A stretch of DNA of 64,000 nucleotides. It comes from Leucosporidium creatinivorum (taxonomy: Eukaryota; Basidiomycota; Microbotryomycetes; Leucosporidiales; Leucosporidiaceae). This document shows, in pieces, positions 52,121 to 63,217 of the stretch; position 1 is the first letter of the stretch, and each line of letters starts with the position of its first letter. The notes under the pieces are model-generated. The model saw nothing but the letters and a program-made list of their open reading frames with translations. It did not search any database and had not been told where the DNA came from. The translations under genes were made by a program, and so were the position numbers. The stretch spans positions 515,323 through 579,322 of the forward strand of contig BCKL01000010.1 of the NCBI GenBank assembly GCA_001600635.1. The letters run 5' to 3'.

Positions 52121-52200
52121 CTAGTGGAGTGGTTAAATCCAGTCTATCTCTGCTCATTCAAAGCTCTCGAGGCGGGTTCAATTCGCTTCGAGGTTCACCC
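52121..52200 (+). other. tRNA-like Pol III promoter segment (possible degenerate tRNA or SINE head)
   Basis: TAGTGGAGTGGTTAA resembles an A box of tRNA-Ser/Leu type, and GCGGGTTCAATTCGC, about 50 nt later, resembles a B box. Length fits a tRNA, but acceptor and anticodon stems do not pair convincingly, so I do not call a functional tRNA. Confidence 0.3.
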
Positions 52201-52392
52201 TGTGTCCTTCGGCGTCAGCTTTTCTCGCCAGGAATCTTCTATCAACATGTACATCGCGCCAAATCTTATACTTTTGCTACGCTTAGCGTATTACACAATT
52301 CTTCACAGCCTCCATGTAGTGCAATACATGAAGAACATGCGAGCTCGGCGTTGACCTCGCGACCTTTCCTCCCTTCTTCAGCCTCTACCGGC

Positions 52393-52431
52393 TGATACAG
52401 GTACACGATGTACCTGTACTGAGCTGTATCA
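52393..52431. repeat. Nested inverted repeats
   Basis: TACAGGTAC/GTACCTGTA (52396-52418, 5-nt loop) is nested within TGATACAG (52393-52400) and CTGTATCA (52424-52431). Confidence 0.75.
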
Positions 52432-53092
52432 CGTACCATTGCGGGGTAAACCGGTACGATACAAGTACAGAGGCCAAATCCTGCAGGTTTTGTACAGTGT
52501 GGAGTCCAGTCCCGAGTGAGCGGATCGAGGCGCTTTGACGCTGTGGACAGAGCTCAAAGTTACTTGAGTGGCAGTCTACACGCTCTAGTTCACGCTCGCA
52601 AGATACACGCTCTACCCTAAGCCTCGAGGATTGTACTGTTTCCCATCCTCTTCTCCCGAGTTGCCGAAACTCGGCTGAGTGCTCCACCTTCGACGCTCGC
52701 GCTACTCGGTAGTCATGTGGGGCTGTAGCGCACACAGAAGGGAAGTTGCGATGGTGGGAGTTGCGATGGTGGAAGCCGGGCCCGAAATCACTTCGCCGAG
52801 CCCTCCTTTCGCCGAGCCTCCGAGCTCAGATTCTGTAGGCGAGTTACAAGCTACCGCAGATGGTATGTACTGATAAGCTGCTCTCATGCAGCCCTTGCCA
52901 TGTAGGCTCCGCGAACGAGGTGGAGAGCAACGCTGGGCGATGACTCGTGGCCGCGCCGAGCTCAAGCTCTCTCTGCAGGCAGCTCTCCTCTTCCTCACCC
53001 CTTCTTAGACGCTCGACGTAGCTTCGTACAAGTACTGCGTATTTCTGTACATCACCACAGCGCTACTCCTCGCCTGCTCAGCTATGCTCCGC

Positions 53093-53778
53093 TCAGATCG
53101 TCCCCGAAGTATGCGCTCCGGGGGCAGCCGTCGTCGCATGAGCACCACCTCCGCTGGCCTTGGCGTAACCCTCCCTGACTTCCTCCATTCCCTTCTGAGC
53201 GACCTGCTCGGAGGATCCCTGCGACGAGCGCGAGGCAGCACCCTCGTGACGGCCGGCGACGCTGTTGAGGGTAGAGAGCGGGTCAGCGCGAGTCCGTCAA
53301 GCTAGCACGACTGCATAGAGCTCGGCGGAACATCTCGAAAGCATTACAGGCCCCGACGACGCTGCACGAGAACAGCGAGAGGGTGCGGTGCTAAGCGAAA
53401 GCACTCACGCATCGCCGAGTCCATCAATCGTGCTGTTGATAGTTCCACGGAGAGCTTCTCCCGCACCATGAATCGCTCCAAAGACTCCACTGCAAGCCCC
53501 AAGCACTCCAGTCAGCTTATTTTCCCCTTCGAACGCGGCAGCGATGACGCTCACCTAGCCTTCTGTCCCAACTCCTTGCCTGCGTTACCCGATCCAGCAC
53601 CAGTAGTAGCCGAAGCAGGAGCGGTAGAGGACCCACTGCCGACGGAAGGCTGCACGAGCGTACCAGCGGCGGGAGCGCCGGGGTGACGGGGAGGAGGAGG
53701 AGGGGGAGCGCCGCCAATCGAAGCAGCTCCGGACGAGGTTCCAGTGGTGGAGGAGAGGGGGTTCGTTGCGTTCTGCAT
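53093..53778 (-). CDS. Small Pro/Ser/Gly-rich uncharacterised protein
   Basis: Three exons on the minus strand, about 150 residues. Exon 1 from 53778 is MQNATNPLSSTTGTSSGAAS followed by a poly-Pro stretch (GGAPPPPPPRHPGAP) and NAGKELGQKA. A second exon encodes GVFGAIHGAGEALRGTINST then IDGLGDA. The last exon is VAGRHEGAASRSSQGSSEQV then AQKGMEEVREGYAKASGGG. The GAIHGAGEAxRG core looks like a short conserved segment of small fungal stress-type proteins, but I cannot name a family with confidence. No signal peptide or membrane segment. Splice junctions are all GT-AG and in frame. Confidence 0.62.
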
Positions 53779-54280
53779 GTTCGGAGTGGTGCTGAGAGAT
53801 GAGACGAGGTCAAAGATGTGGCAGGAAAGGGAGAGGCGAAAGCGAAGCGCGGAAAGGTTGAGGTGGCCTCATCGGTATTGTGGGGCAGAAGAGCCTGCAG
53901 CTGAGCTAAGGGGGCTTCTGTAAGAAATTGGCGTGAGTCGAGTTGGAGTTGAATGCTCCTGCAGCTTTGCAATTCCTCAGCAAGAAGGCCGAAAAGAGGG
54001 GGTTCGAAGCGCGAGCCGGTCTATTCAGACTATGCTACAGACACGGCCGAGCAGCAGAGGCAGCAGAGGGAAAGAACTCGACTACATCGATCTCTTGACC
54101 CATTCAGACTTCAATGTCAAAGCGTAGACAGTCGTGCTCCACCTTCCTCTCGGCTCGGCGATCAGTACTGCTCGCGCTCCTCGACCGCAAGCACATATGG
54201 GGCACAAATAAGATTAAGTGATATGTGAAACAACATCCAACCACCGATCTACAGCTCCAGCACCACATCTACACCTCTTC
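53779..54280. other. Intergenic region upstream of the small protein
   Basis: No gene supported. Promoter side of the 53093-53778 gene and 3' flank of the DUF6534 gene. Confidence 0.45.
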
Positions 54281-55990
54281 TCACCGCGCTGAAGCCGACT
54301 CGGAGGTCGACAACGAACTGCCACCCTCCTTCTCCTCCTCGACATTGATCTGTGGGTTGGTCAAAGGGTCAGCAAGATCTTCTGACCTAGAGGAAGCTGA
54401 CGACTCACCTCCAGATGTAGTTCCCGAGAATGAGGACTGCCACTCGGCCCTCGAGCGGCATGAGGAGGGAGCTGAAGCGTGTGAGCTCGGGCTCGAGGGG
54501 AGCCGAAGGAGTTGTCCAAGGCGGGTGCATCACTGCAAGTTGGAGTCGAGTCAGCATGGAGTACGTCGAAGCCGCTCAAGCCAACTCACTCGTCAAGATT
54601 TGGCATTCGATACCCTCCCCCGCCCGCTCCTCCTCCTCCTGCAGCCCTCCCTCCACCAGCAACCGACCCTCTTGTGATCATCCTCATCAACGCCGTTCCT
54701 CCCGAGATACCCGTACCCCTCGTCTCGACCCTCGAAAGCCCCCCAGCTCCTCCTCGGCTCCCAGTCTCGAGCTCAGTCGCGCCGTGCCCACTCGACATGC
54801 GCCGAACGGTTTCTCGTCGGGCGGCAAAGTCGTGCCGAGTGTTGACTGCAGTGATCGGATCGTCAAAAAAGAAGCAAGATCGGGGCGGGAAGAGGTGGAG
54901 GACGAGTCGAGTGGTGAACGGAGGAGGGCGGGAGAAAGATGGAAGCGAGAGTCAGCGACCGAAAGGCGAGGTTCGGTCGAGGGCAGTACGCACGAGAGGT
55001 GAGGAGCGAGACGAAGTACAGGCCGACGAGCTGTCCGTTGAGTATCACATGCCATGCACCGATACGATTTGCCTCGGCGAAGAGGACGGCGTCGACGCAG
55101 GCCACGACACATGTCTGTGCGAAGGAGGGAGGTCAGCGAGATCCACCGAGCTGTAGGAGGAGCTCTTCCCACCAAAGCATTGTTCTCGATGGTGTTGGCA
55201 ATCACCACACCAAGAACAGTCCTCGTCTCGCCGAACGAGGTCTCCTTGCGATGTCGCCGAAGGTGGTAGACGATCCCGCCCGTAACCAGTACGTCTGCAG
55301 CTGCCGCCGTGCAGAGCCAGACGAGGACACCGTACTCAAAGTCGTCGAACTTTCGAAAGTCTCCATAGTGATAGCCGAGGCCAGTGCAGGCGATAGCAAA
55401 CGCGGTGGAGATGATGGCGAAGAAGAGGATCAAGCCGGGCAGGAGCTTCTTCCTGCCGCCGAGGATATACACCTGGCGAGCGTAGTATGTCTGCGCTACG
55501 CCGGAGAAGATGCCAGTGAGGGCTGCGCCGATGGGGAACGACCATGGAGGATAGACGAGGGCGGCGTAGTCGCCGAAATGGAGGACGGTGAAGGTGTAGA
55601 GTGTGGTGGAGATGGTGGCCACATGGAAGAAGCCTAGGAGATAGAGGATGGAGATTGCAGCAACAAGGATCTTGGGATCGTTGTCGCAGCTGTGGAGTGG
55701 AGGGAGGTTAGCTCGGCTGAAGTGCTGTGGTCGCCGCGCATTACCGCGATGAGAAGCAGGGAGAAGGAGGACGCACTGCTGGTAGTATCTCCCTGCTTGA
55801 GTGAGTGTGATGCCGAATAGTATTGCGGCAATAATGACCTCAATGACCTGCGAGCGAGGGAATGGCGCGACGAAGAAGGGTGGGGTCAATCGGCCGTCCT
55901 CGCTCTTCTCATGGTCATGTAGCAGCAGCGACTCGAGGAACTCACGAATGGTCCCAAAAGCGACTCGACGCTTGGGCGAGCGCTGTCCAT
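54281..55990 (-). CDS. DUF6534-type seven-helix membrane protein
   Basis: The start at 55990 (MDSARPSVESLLGPF) splices to VIEVIIAAILFGITLTQAGR. Further hydrophobic segments follow: VAAISILYLLGFFHVATIST, WSFPIGAALTGIFSG, LLPGLILFFAIISTAFAIAC, GVLVWLCTAAAADVLVTGGI and NGQLVGLYFVSLLTS. The layout (GPF opening, about seven helices, ADVLVTGGIVYHLRR then an IxNTIENNALTCV helix) is that of the DUF6534 family expanded in basidiomycetes. The cytoplasmic tail is Gly/Ala/Arg-rich, then ends INVEEEKEGGSS. Function unknown. The last two exons were assembled from frame-compatible introns ending in CAG; the stop is at 54281-54283. Confidence 0.78.
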
Positions 55991-56703
55991 GGCGCGACGT
56001 TCGACCCGATTGCGCTCGAGATCAGCAGGCCGCAGGAGCAGGAGGTTGAAAGGTTGAAAGGCTGCCGCTAAGCCGAATGGGATGGGAGACCTGCGCCGGC
56101 GCCGACGAGATACAGAAGCCAGTAACAAGCAAGATGTAGTCGAACAACAAGCCCTCAGCCTTTCGAACAAAGCAGAAGAAGGACAGCTGAATTCGGCTTC
56201 TCGAGCCAGCCTCCGCCGATTCGAGCTGGGCCCAGAAGTGCCATGTTAATCGTCGGAACGGGGATGATGGGCCCCCTCCTGCGTAATCGGGAGTCTTTGA
56301 TCTGTCGTGAGGCGCTGCCGAAGTCCCCTACAAACCTGCGAAAGGCGAGTTCTTGTGGGAGCTCGGTGCGGCTGGCTGCGAAGGCGAGCAGGATCTGCAC
56401 CGAGAGGTCGAGTGGGGGTGTTGGGCAGATACAGCCAGTTTTAAGGTGGTATGCCGCCGCTCCTGCTCTGGCAAGCCACAGAGCCGCCTCCAGCGAATCT
56501 AGACAGGCAGCGCAAGAGGGAGAGGAGCGAGCTCGACGCTCCTTGACTTGCAACCACTCAGCTCTAGGGGCCGCTACTCTACTACAGCTCAACTTCGTAC
56601 AGGAAGCTCACAGGCGACCTCCACCGCATCCCAGCACTCTACTACACGCAGCACAGGCCGCCACTTCTCCTCCTCAGCACAACAAGCTCCAGCTCTCCTC
56701 ACG
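55991..56703. other. Divergent intergenic region DUF6534 / LENG1-like
   Basis: No gene supported. CTACTACAGC elements occur near 56578 and 56640, close to the LENG1-like start. Confidence 0.45.
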
Positions 56704-57950
56704 ATGCCCCTCAAGCTGCTGCAGCACAAGTCATGGCACGTCTACTCGGCAGAGAACGTCGCTCGAGTGCAGCGGGACGAAGCTGCAGCTCAAGCTGTCG
56801 ACGAGGAGAGCGATAGGCGCATGATGCTCGCGGATTCGGAGGCGAGGTTGGATCGCATGAGAAAGACGAGCCGCAAGCGGGATCGTGGGAAGGATGAGGC
56901 GGAGGAAGAGATGGAGAGGCAGCTCAGAGGAGAGAAGAAGCGGGATCTCGGCGACAAGGAGCGCGAGGAGGAGACGGGGACGAGGATTATCAGGCCGGAC
57001 AAGGAGCAGGGCAAGGTGAAGGGTAAAGAGGTGGGATCCATCGAGACGAATGGGCATATGAACTTTTGGGCAGAGATGGAAGCTGGGGTGAGTGCTCTCT
57101 CATCGCTTGAACGTGCGCCGAAGCTGACCCTTGCTCGCAGGGCAAACCCTCGGACGCCAACCTACAGACCAAGCTCGAGAAGGCGATCGAGAAGGAGAAG
57201 GAAGAGTCTTTCACCAAAGTCTACCTCGCAAAGCGAGGAGACGGCGACCCCAAGGGCTGGTACGCTTCGGAGGACGGCAAGACCGAGCGGGAGCGCAAGG
57301 AGCCCGTCGAGGCGACTTTGGAGCGAGCGTGGGTACTTTGTCTCCCTAACGCGTAGCTCAAGCTAATATCTGTGCTCTACAGCTACAAGGATGGCGAGCA
57401 CAAGCGCCTTTCGGACCCAATGGCCACGATGAATGCCTACCTCCAGCGCCGAACCGACATCCTCTCGGGCAAGGCTCCTCGCTCCTCCTCCTCTTCCCAC
57501 AACTACCGCGAGCGCTACATCACACCCGCCACTCCCGCCTCCGACCGCGACGACCTCTCACCCGTCATCACCTCCCTCCTCGCCCCTCGCCGCCGCAAAG
57601 GCGAGCCTCTTCCCCCTCCTCCGCCCGAATCGCCTCGCCCCGCGCCTTCTTCTCGACCATCCTCCTCATCCTCGCTTGACCCCAACCGCGAAGCGCAATC
57701 CCGCGTCTCGTCAGAACGAGCGCGAGCAGCGGCTCTCATCGCCGCCAAACGAAGGGAAGCGCTCGCTTCGTCGGCTGGGTCGTCCATCGCTTCTGACACG
57801 CCGAGGAGCGAGTGGAGTGGAGGACAGTACAATGCGGAGGCGACGAGGGAAGCGCAAGAGAGGAGGGTGCTCGGTGGTGGTGGATGGGGAGAGCAGAAGA
57901 GGAGGAGGGATGATAGGGAGCGGGATCGGGGATGGGGCGGACGTCGATGA
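56704..57950 (+). CDS. LENG1-like protein with Cir_N domain
   Basis: The start at 56704 opens directly into the Cir_N signature PLKLLQHKSWHVYSAENVAR then VQRDEAAAQA. This short basic motif is found in LENG1 and CWC25/CIR-type splicing-associated proteins. A long charged coiled-coil-like stretch follows (RMRKTSRKRDRGKDEAEEEM). After introns near 57088-57140 and 57319-57381 come KGWYASEDGKTERERKEPVE and AYKDGEHKRLSDPMATMNAY. The C-terminus is Ser/Pro-rich, ending in an Arg-rich RRRDDRERDRGWGGRR. A nuclear RNA-processing role is inferred from the N-terminal motif only. It is tail-to-tail with the Rax1-like gene (103 bp). Confidence 0.8.
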
Positions 57951-58053
57951 TTCGCGCGTGACGAGGGGAACTGCTAAGAAGTGCCATGTTGTTGACAGAT
58001 TACACCCATGACGAACAAGCTACTATGAACAGCTACATTAACCCACCTCCTGC

Positions 58054-59755
58054 TCATGCGTTTGGGACAGCGAGCAAGACCGCGCCGAGCACGATGGCCG
58101 TTGCCGTTCCGATCATAAAGCCTTGCCTGACGATCTTCCAATGCTCTCTCTGCACCTCAGGACTGTAGACCTGGCATACTGGCGCCCATGCGGGGATGGT
58201 TCCGTTGAGGTGGCTGTACTCTCCCTTGGAGGTGTAGGAGGAAGGGCGAGCCGAGTTACGACGGAGAGGAGCGGCGGAGCCGATGGTGGACGATGAAGGC
58301 GGGAAAGCTGAGGGCGATGAGAGGGTAGGAGATGAGGCCTTTTCGTTCTCCCAGGGGTAAGGGGTTGCAGAGGTGGCGGTCGCGAAGGATTTGTCGTCTT
58401 CATCCCACTCGCCGAGGTCGTGCTCTTCGTCGCTGGAGGGGGTTTTGGAGCGAGGGGTGGAGGGGCTGGTGAGAGCGACGAGGGTACCAGAGGTGACGGA
58501 AGGAGCCTTCATCTCCCAGGGAAGGAGCTGACGGTCCGAGCCGCTGCGAAAGGGGAGAGGCGAGGTCAGCTCGAGTTTCGGCGAGGGCGCAACGGGCGGA
58601 CGACGTACAGAGCCCAGACGGCGAAGCAGATGCGTCGAGGTGCCATCGAGAAGGCAGCAGCGCCGAGGGCGATGAAGGGGAGACCAATAACGCGGATGCC
58701 GCGCGAGAGGTCGTTGCTGCGGAAGCCCGGCGAAGTCAGCGACGGCCGTGAGTCGCTACAGCCAGTTGCGAAACTTACAAGATGGCAACAAGCGCTGGTA
58801 CAAATCCGAGGAGGAACACAGTCATTCCCATGCAGGCGCAGAGCGCCAGCCTCCGTCCCCCAGCATTGCTCATCGCCGCCTTCTTGTGAGCGTTCAGACT
58901 CCTTTGCAACGACATCTCGACGACATCCCTCGCCTCGGTAAAATCACGAGGACTTCCAGTTTGTGCTGCCTCAACGAGAGTCTTGTCGCGAGTGGTAGAG
59001 GAGAGGTTGAGCTCGAGCCGAGCGTTCGGCGCGAAGAAGGCTTCGAGGCCGGCTTGGAGGGAGTTGTGGAGGTTGACGGGGAGGTGGACGGCCGAGTGAG
59101 GTCCTCCTTGGGTAGGGTGGGTAGCTTGGTAGGCGTTCCACTCCTTCTCGTACTCGTTGAGCCCTGTGGGAAAGCACGAGTCAGCGGCGAGCCCAAACGC
59201 CGAGCACCGAAGCGACGACGAAGACCTACAGAGGATGAAGTACAGGTTCTCGCAGGAGCGTTCTCGGAACACCAGGTGACCCTGTGAGAACGTGCAGGTC
59301 GTCAGCTCTCCTATTCTGAAACCTGCCCTTGGACTGGCGCTAGCACTTGGGCTCTTGCGACGACCGAGCTGGAAGGGGCACGCGAGAGACCAGCGCTAGA
59401 GAGCCTCTAGTGCTATTCATAACCACCGAAATGAACTTCCATCACTCACCTCAAAGTCCTTGAGCGAAAGGGGCGAGAGATACTTCCCCGCGAGCACGTC
59501 GGCGAGCTGGACGTCTCGCAGGTCGGTCCTCTTCGCCGAACCGAGCTGCTCAGCAGCCGACTCGGCCTGGAGTGTAGGGGGGTAGAAGACTCGTGCTGGG
59601 ATGCGAAGGATGTTGCGGAAGGGAAACTGGACGGCGTTTGGCGCTGGGCGAAGGCCAGCAGGTTGTGCACGGCGAGGGCGGGGAGCAGCGGCGAAGGGAG
59701 GAGGAGGGGCGAGGGTCGAGCCTGTCGAGTCGCGGGCGAGGGTCGGGGCGGCCAT
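58054..59755 (-). CDS. Rax1-like protein with RGS-type domain and membrane segments
   Basis: The start at 59755 gives a Pro/Ala-rich N-terminus, then DVLAGKYLSPLSLKDFE, joined to GHLVFRERSCENLYFILWL and NEYEKEWNAY. This is the LxLxxFxxxLxxxExSxENLxF pattern of an RGS-fold domain as in Rax1. NLHNSLQAGLEAFFAPNARL and MSLQRSLNAHKKAAMSNAGG close the fold. Membrane segments follow (LALCACMGMTVFLLGFVPAL, VIGLPFIALGAAAFSM, and near the end FMIGTATAIVLGAVLLAVPN). Yeast Rax1 marks the bud site; a role in polarity is inferred. An in-frame extension upstream of 59755 is not supported. Introns lie at about 59160-59230, 58700-58780 and 58545-58610. Confidence 0.78.
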
Positions 59756-60926
59756 GCTTGCTAGGATGAGCGGGTCGGCGAGCTTGTCAAGAGATGGCTT
59801 GGTGCAAAGGAGGAAGAGGGAAACCAGAGAGACCCGCACACAAAAGCTGCGCTCGACGGGAGCGAGAACAACGATCTTCTTCGAGACTTGGAGCGAGCGG
59901 GGAAGGCAACCAGGGCCGACTATCAGTTTTTTTGGCTGTACCTCAGTCGGCAGCGCGAGGGAGCCTGTCTCCGTGCATGCTCCTTGGTGGGAGGTACTTA
60001 TGACTAGCCCGCTTCCTTGAGTGGCGGCGCAGCCATCAGGAGCATGGCGGTCTCTCGGCGCTGGGCTCGGGAGCTCAAGCGAAGGGAGCGATGCCCGCTT
60101 ACAGGCTGCCAAGCTGCAGGGAAGCAAGCGGGGTTTTGCAACTCTTCTTCGGCGCCAGACCTCGTACCTGCCCACAGAGAGCACCAGCAAAAGCTCCAGC
60201 CGGGGACGCGGGAAGGCGGCAGCCCCCTCAGCGAAGACGGCGAGTCTGGATTCGGTCCGATGTCTTGGAGGTCCCCCTCAGTCGTCTGAAACTGTTACCG
60301 AGAGCAGGCATCGACGCAGGTGGGCTGGCGAGGGGGAGAAACCACCCCGCGACTCGTTGTAGATCATGCCCGCCGACCGAGCGGGATCGCGGAAGAAGCG
60401 ATGCCGAGCAGCAGGCGGACTGCAGGTCTAGAAGTCGGACAGATGTGGCTGGCAGGTCGTCCCTTTGTACCAGACTGCAAGCTACGGTCTCCGAGAGCCT
60501 GGTAGATCATCCGAGAATTTGGAGAGCGGAGGAAGAAGCAGAACGAGTTGAGCAAGGCTCGATCTGATGCTCGGCGAAGGCGACGACAATCACGATTGAC
60601 GAGTCTCCGATGGCGACGCTCAGCCAGCAGCGGGTCACTCGCGGGTTCCCTGCACAGTCTGCACAAGTTCTCTGTGCTAGCCTTCGCCGAACTTCGACGA
60701 GCCAGGGGATGAAACGACTTGGGTGGTTGAATTACTGTGAGGAGCGAAAGAAGGGGGGTAACGATGCAAAGACCAAAAGGGTGAGTAGGTGGTGAGGAAA
60801 GGTAGCCGAGGGGAATATGTAGGTAGGCGTGTGTGTAGATGGTAGAGCGAACGAATGGTGCGAAAAGAGCAAAGGGAGAGAGACTCGGCGAAAAGGAGGA
60901 CGGCAGGGAGGAAGACCGATGATGCG
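59756..60926. other. Intergenic region Rax1-like / HYM1
   Basis: 1.17 kb without a supportable gene. Overlapping open frames at 60091-60666 on both strands are Arg/Ser-rich, lack homology and lack conserved splice signals. It includes the leader of the Rax1-like gene and the 3' end of HYM1. Confidence 0.5.
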
Positions 60927-62703
60927 CTACTGCTGCAGTTGGGCGATAAGGAAAGCCTTCTCGTCCTGTTTGTGGGTGGGAAAGTTGGGAAGAGAGCTCA
61001 GGTCAGCTCTTGGCTCGGGGGGTGTGTCGAAAGGGAGCCAGAGCACTTACGTTGAACTGTTCGTCTGTTCGTCGGGGAAGGAGGGAGAAGGTCAGCTCGG
61101 CTCGGAGGAAGCACACCTTCATCGATGCAGCTCACCTTCACGGTCGTTGTGGAAGTTCTGCAGGAAGGCGACGAGCTTGACCTTGTTGCGCCGAAGGATC
61201 GCTTCAATCTGCGGCGGCTTCTTGGGGTTGGCGACGAAGACCTGTAACGCGTTCGTCGGGGGTGGGATTGCAGTCAGTGTCAGCTCGATTCTCCGCTCCG
61301 TAGTCCCCCTCGGCCCGGATCGCTCGCTCACCTTGAAGACGTGGAACGCCTCAAACTGAATATTCTTGCTCCGATCCTTGAGCAAGTTCATCATCATCTT
61401 GAGGTTGTCCTCGTTGGCAATGTAGCGGGTCATGACCTTGAAGTTTGTTCGGTCGAGGAGGATCTCGCCGAGCAGCTTGAGAGATTGGCGCTTGGTCACG
61501 TAGTTAGTGGATTGGACGAGGAGGGCGTAGGAGCTGAAGAACTATGGGTGGGTGAGAGAGGGTTAGTAAGAGGAGGAGGGAGTGCGAGAGGAGGGACGAA
61601 CTCGGTCGTAGTTCTCCTCGAGGTACTCGGCCACCATCGGCTTGTGACGAGTGAGCGTTTCCTGTAGATGTGTGACAAGTCAGGCCTCCTATCATAACCT
61701 GCAAGAACGACTCGGCGCACCTTGAAGTTGGCCTGAGCGTCGCAAGCGATACCGAAAGTTGTCTGCTCAATGTAGTCGATGAAGTTGTAGAATCTGCAGA
61801 GGAAGGGAGTGTCAGTTAGGCAGTGGAAGGGCTGATGGGCGATGAGACTCACTTGTCCGAGTACAGCAGCGTCCTTGCTAGCGGCTCGTGTCGCAGCATC
61901 TCGCGGAGAATCATGCCCGTGTTGAGCGCAACCTCGGCATTCTCGTACCTGCGGGTGAGCAAAACGTTGTCAGCGGCCTTGTCTCTAGTCATTGGACCGA
62001 GACCGCGCACCCCTTCAGCGCGGCAAAGATGGTCTCCTCCCGCGAGCTTAGATGCTCGACCGTGGGCCAACGACTCCCAATCTGCCTCCTCAGCAAGTTG
62101 TTGAAGATCTGCGAGACGTCTTTCCTTGCCTATGAGTAGTCGCGCCGAGCCCAGTCAGCTCTCCTGCGCCTTCCCGAGCACCTCTCAAGATCGCCGAGCC
62201 CTCGTTTCGACTCACCTCGAACTCGAATCGCCAGATGTGCAGGACCAAGAGCTGGAGGACATCGTTGGCATAGACTTCTTGTGCCAGTTGTGCGATGATC
62301 TCGGGTTGTGGGTCGTTCTCTGTTCGTTTGGCGTTGGCGCGAGCGGGGAGAGATGGCCAGTTCGTCAGCTGTGGACACCGAATTGGCACAGGAAAGCGCA
62401 GACAGCTCACCCCCATCACCATACAGCAGTAGCTTCATCTGAAAGAGGTTCTTGCTGATATCCTCGCTTGCCTGTGCTCATAATCGACGGGAGAGAACAC
62501 GCAACCCAGTCGTTGTCCGTCAGCTCCGTCCTGCCTCCCTTTTGCTCTGTAGGATAGCAGAGCACGTCCAGAAGCTCAAGACTCACCTTCCTCCTCCCCT
62601 CTGCACCTGTACTCGCTGCGTCCAGCCGCTGAATCGCTTCCCTCGTACTTCTGATGAGCTCGGGCGGCGTCTTGGTCTTGCTGGAGGATTTGAAGAAGTT
62701 CAT
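60927..62703 (-). CDS. HYM1: Mo25/Hym1 (CAB39-like) scaffold protein
   Basis: Many exons on the minus strand assemble an Armadillo-like Mo25: [75 protein letters not shown]. Then [60 protein letters not shown] and [20 protein letters not shown]. The protein ends [12 protein letters not shown]. Mo25/Hym1 activates germinal-centre kinases in the RAM/morphogenesis network controlling polarity and cell separation. Length and order match the family. The stop at 60927-60929 was read from the spliced last exon. Upstream on the same strand is SKT5. Confidence 0.93.
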
Positions 62704-63217
62704 CCTGGCTGCAGAGCTTTCCTACCCTCTGCTCTAATGCTGAATGCGAGCTGGGCGCTGTCTCGACGGAGGGAGAGACGAGGAGGGATGAGCGAAGGGC
62801 GGAGCCGTTGGTTGAGCGACGAGGATGAGCGCTGCTGAGGTGGCGCGAGGGTGTGAAGGGCGATAGGGCTGGTGACGTGGTACGAGATGAGATGCAGGAG
62901 GAGTGCAAGTCGTGCTGTAGCCGAGTATAGGATGCAGAGGACGGACGACGGGAGGGCGAGAGACGCGGCGCGCGCTTGAGCTTTGAGCTTGGAGGTAAGG
63001 GAAGTGCTGTAGGGTGTTGTGCTGCAGCCGACTTGTTCTTGTAGCCTTGATGTGCTGTAATGTAGTCGAGAAGCAAGATGAGCGAAGAGATGAAGGGCAA
63101 CCCTTTAGATCCGTCTTCTCGCTTTCGTGGCCCCGGCGCCAACCTTCGCAGGCCGTCACCTTGCTCGAAAAAAAGACTATGCATGCTATTATAAAGAAGA
63201 GGAGGGCAGCTGGCTAT
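62704..63217. promoter_or_regulatory. HYM1 upstream region
   Basis: A 514-bp spacer between SKT5 (3' end) and HYM1 (5' end), both on the minus strand. CTGTAG/TGTAG elements (CTACA on the gene strand) occur at about 62914, 63006, 63040 and 63060. No gene supported. Confidence 0.45.

Larger units (their letters stand above)
51743..53092. other. Gene-poor stretch with hairpins and a tRNA-like segment
   Basis: No protein gene is supported in 1350 bp, the longest such gap in the window. It holds perfect inverted repeats (51943-51967, 52396-52418), three copies of TACAAGTAC-type motifs (51919, 52459, 53026) and a segment with Pol III box A/B likeness (about 52121-52200). AT content is locally higher than in the flanks. 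Confidence 0.6.

Noticed and set aside
52121-52200. Functional tRNA-Ser/Leu
   Set aside because: Acceptor and anticodon stems do not pair; only box A and box B likeness supports it.
60091-60666. Overlapping Arg/Ser-rich open frames on both strands between Rax1-like and HYM1
   Set aside because: GC-rich shadow frames without recognisable family, splice pattern or upstream context.
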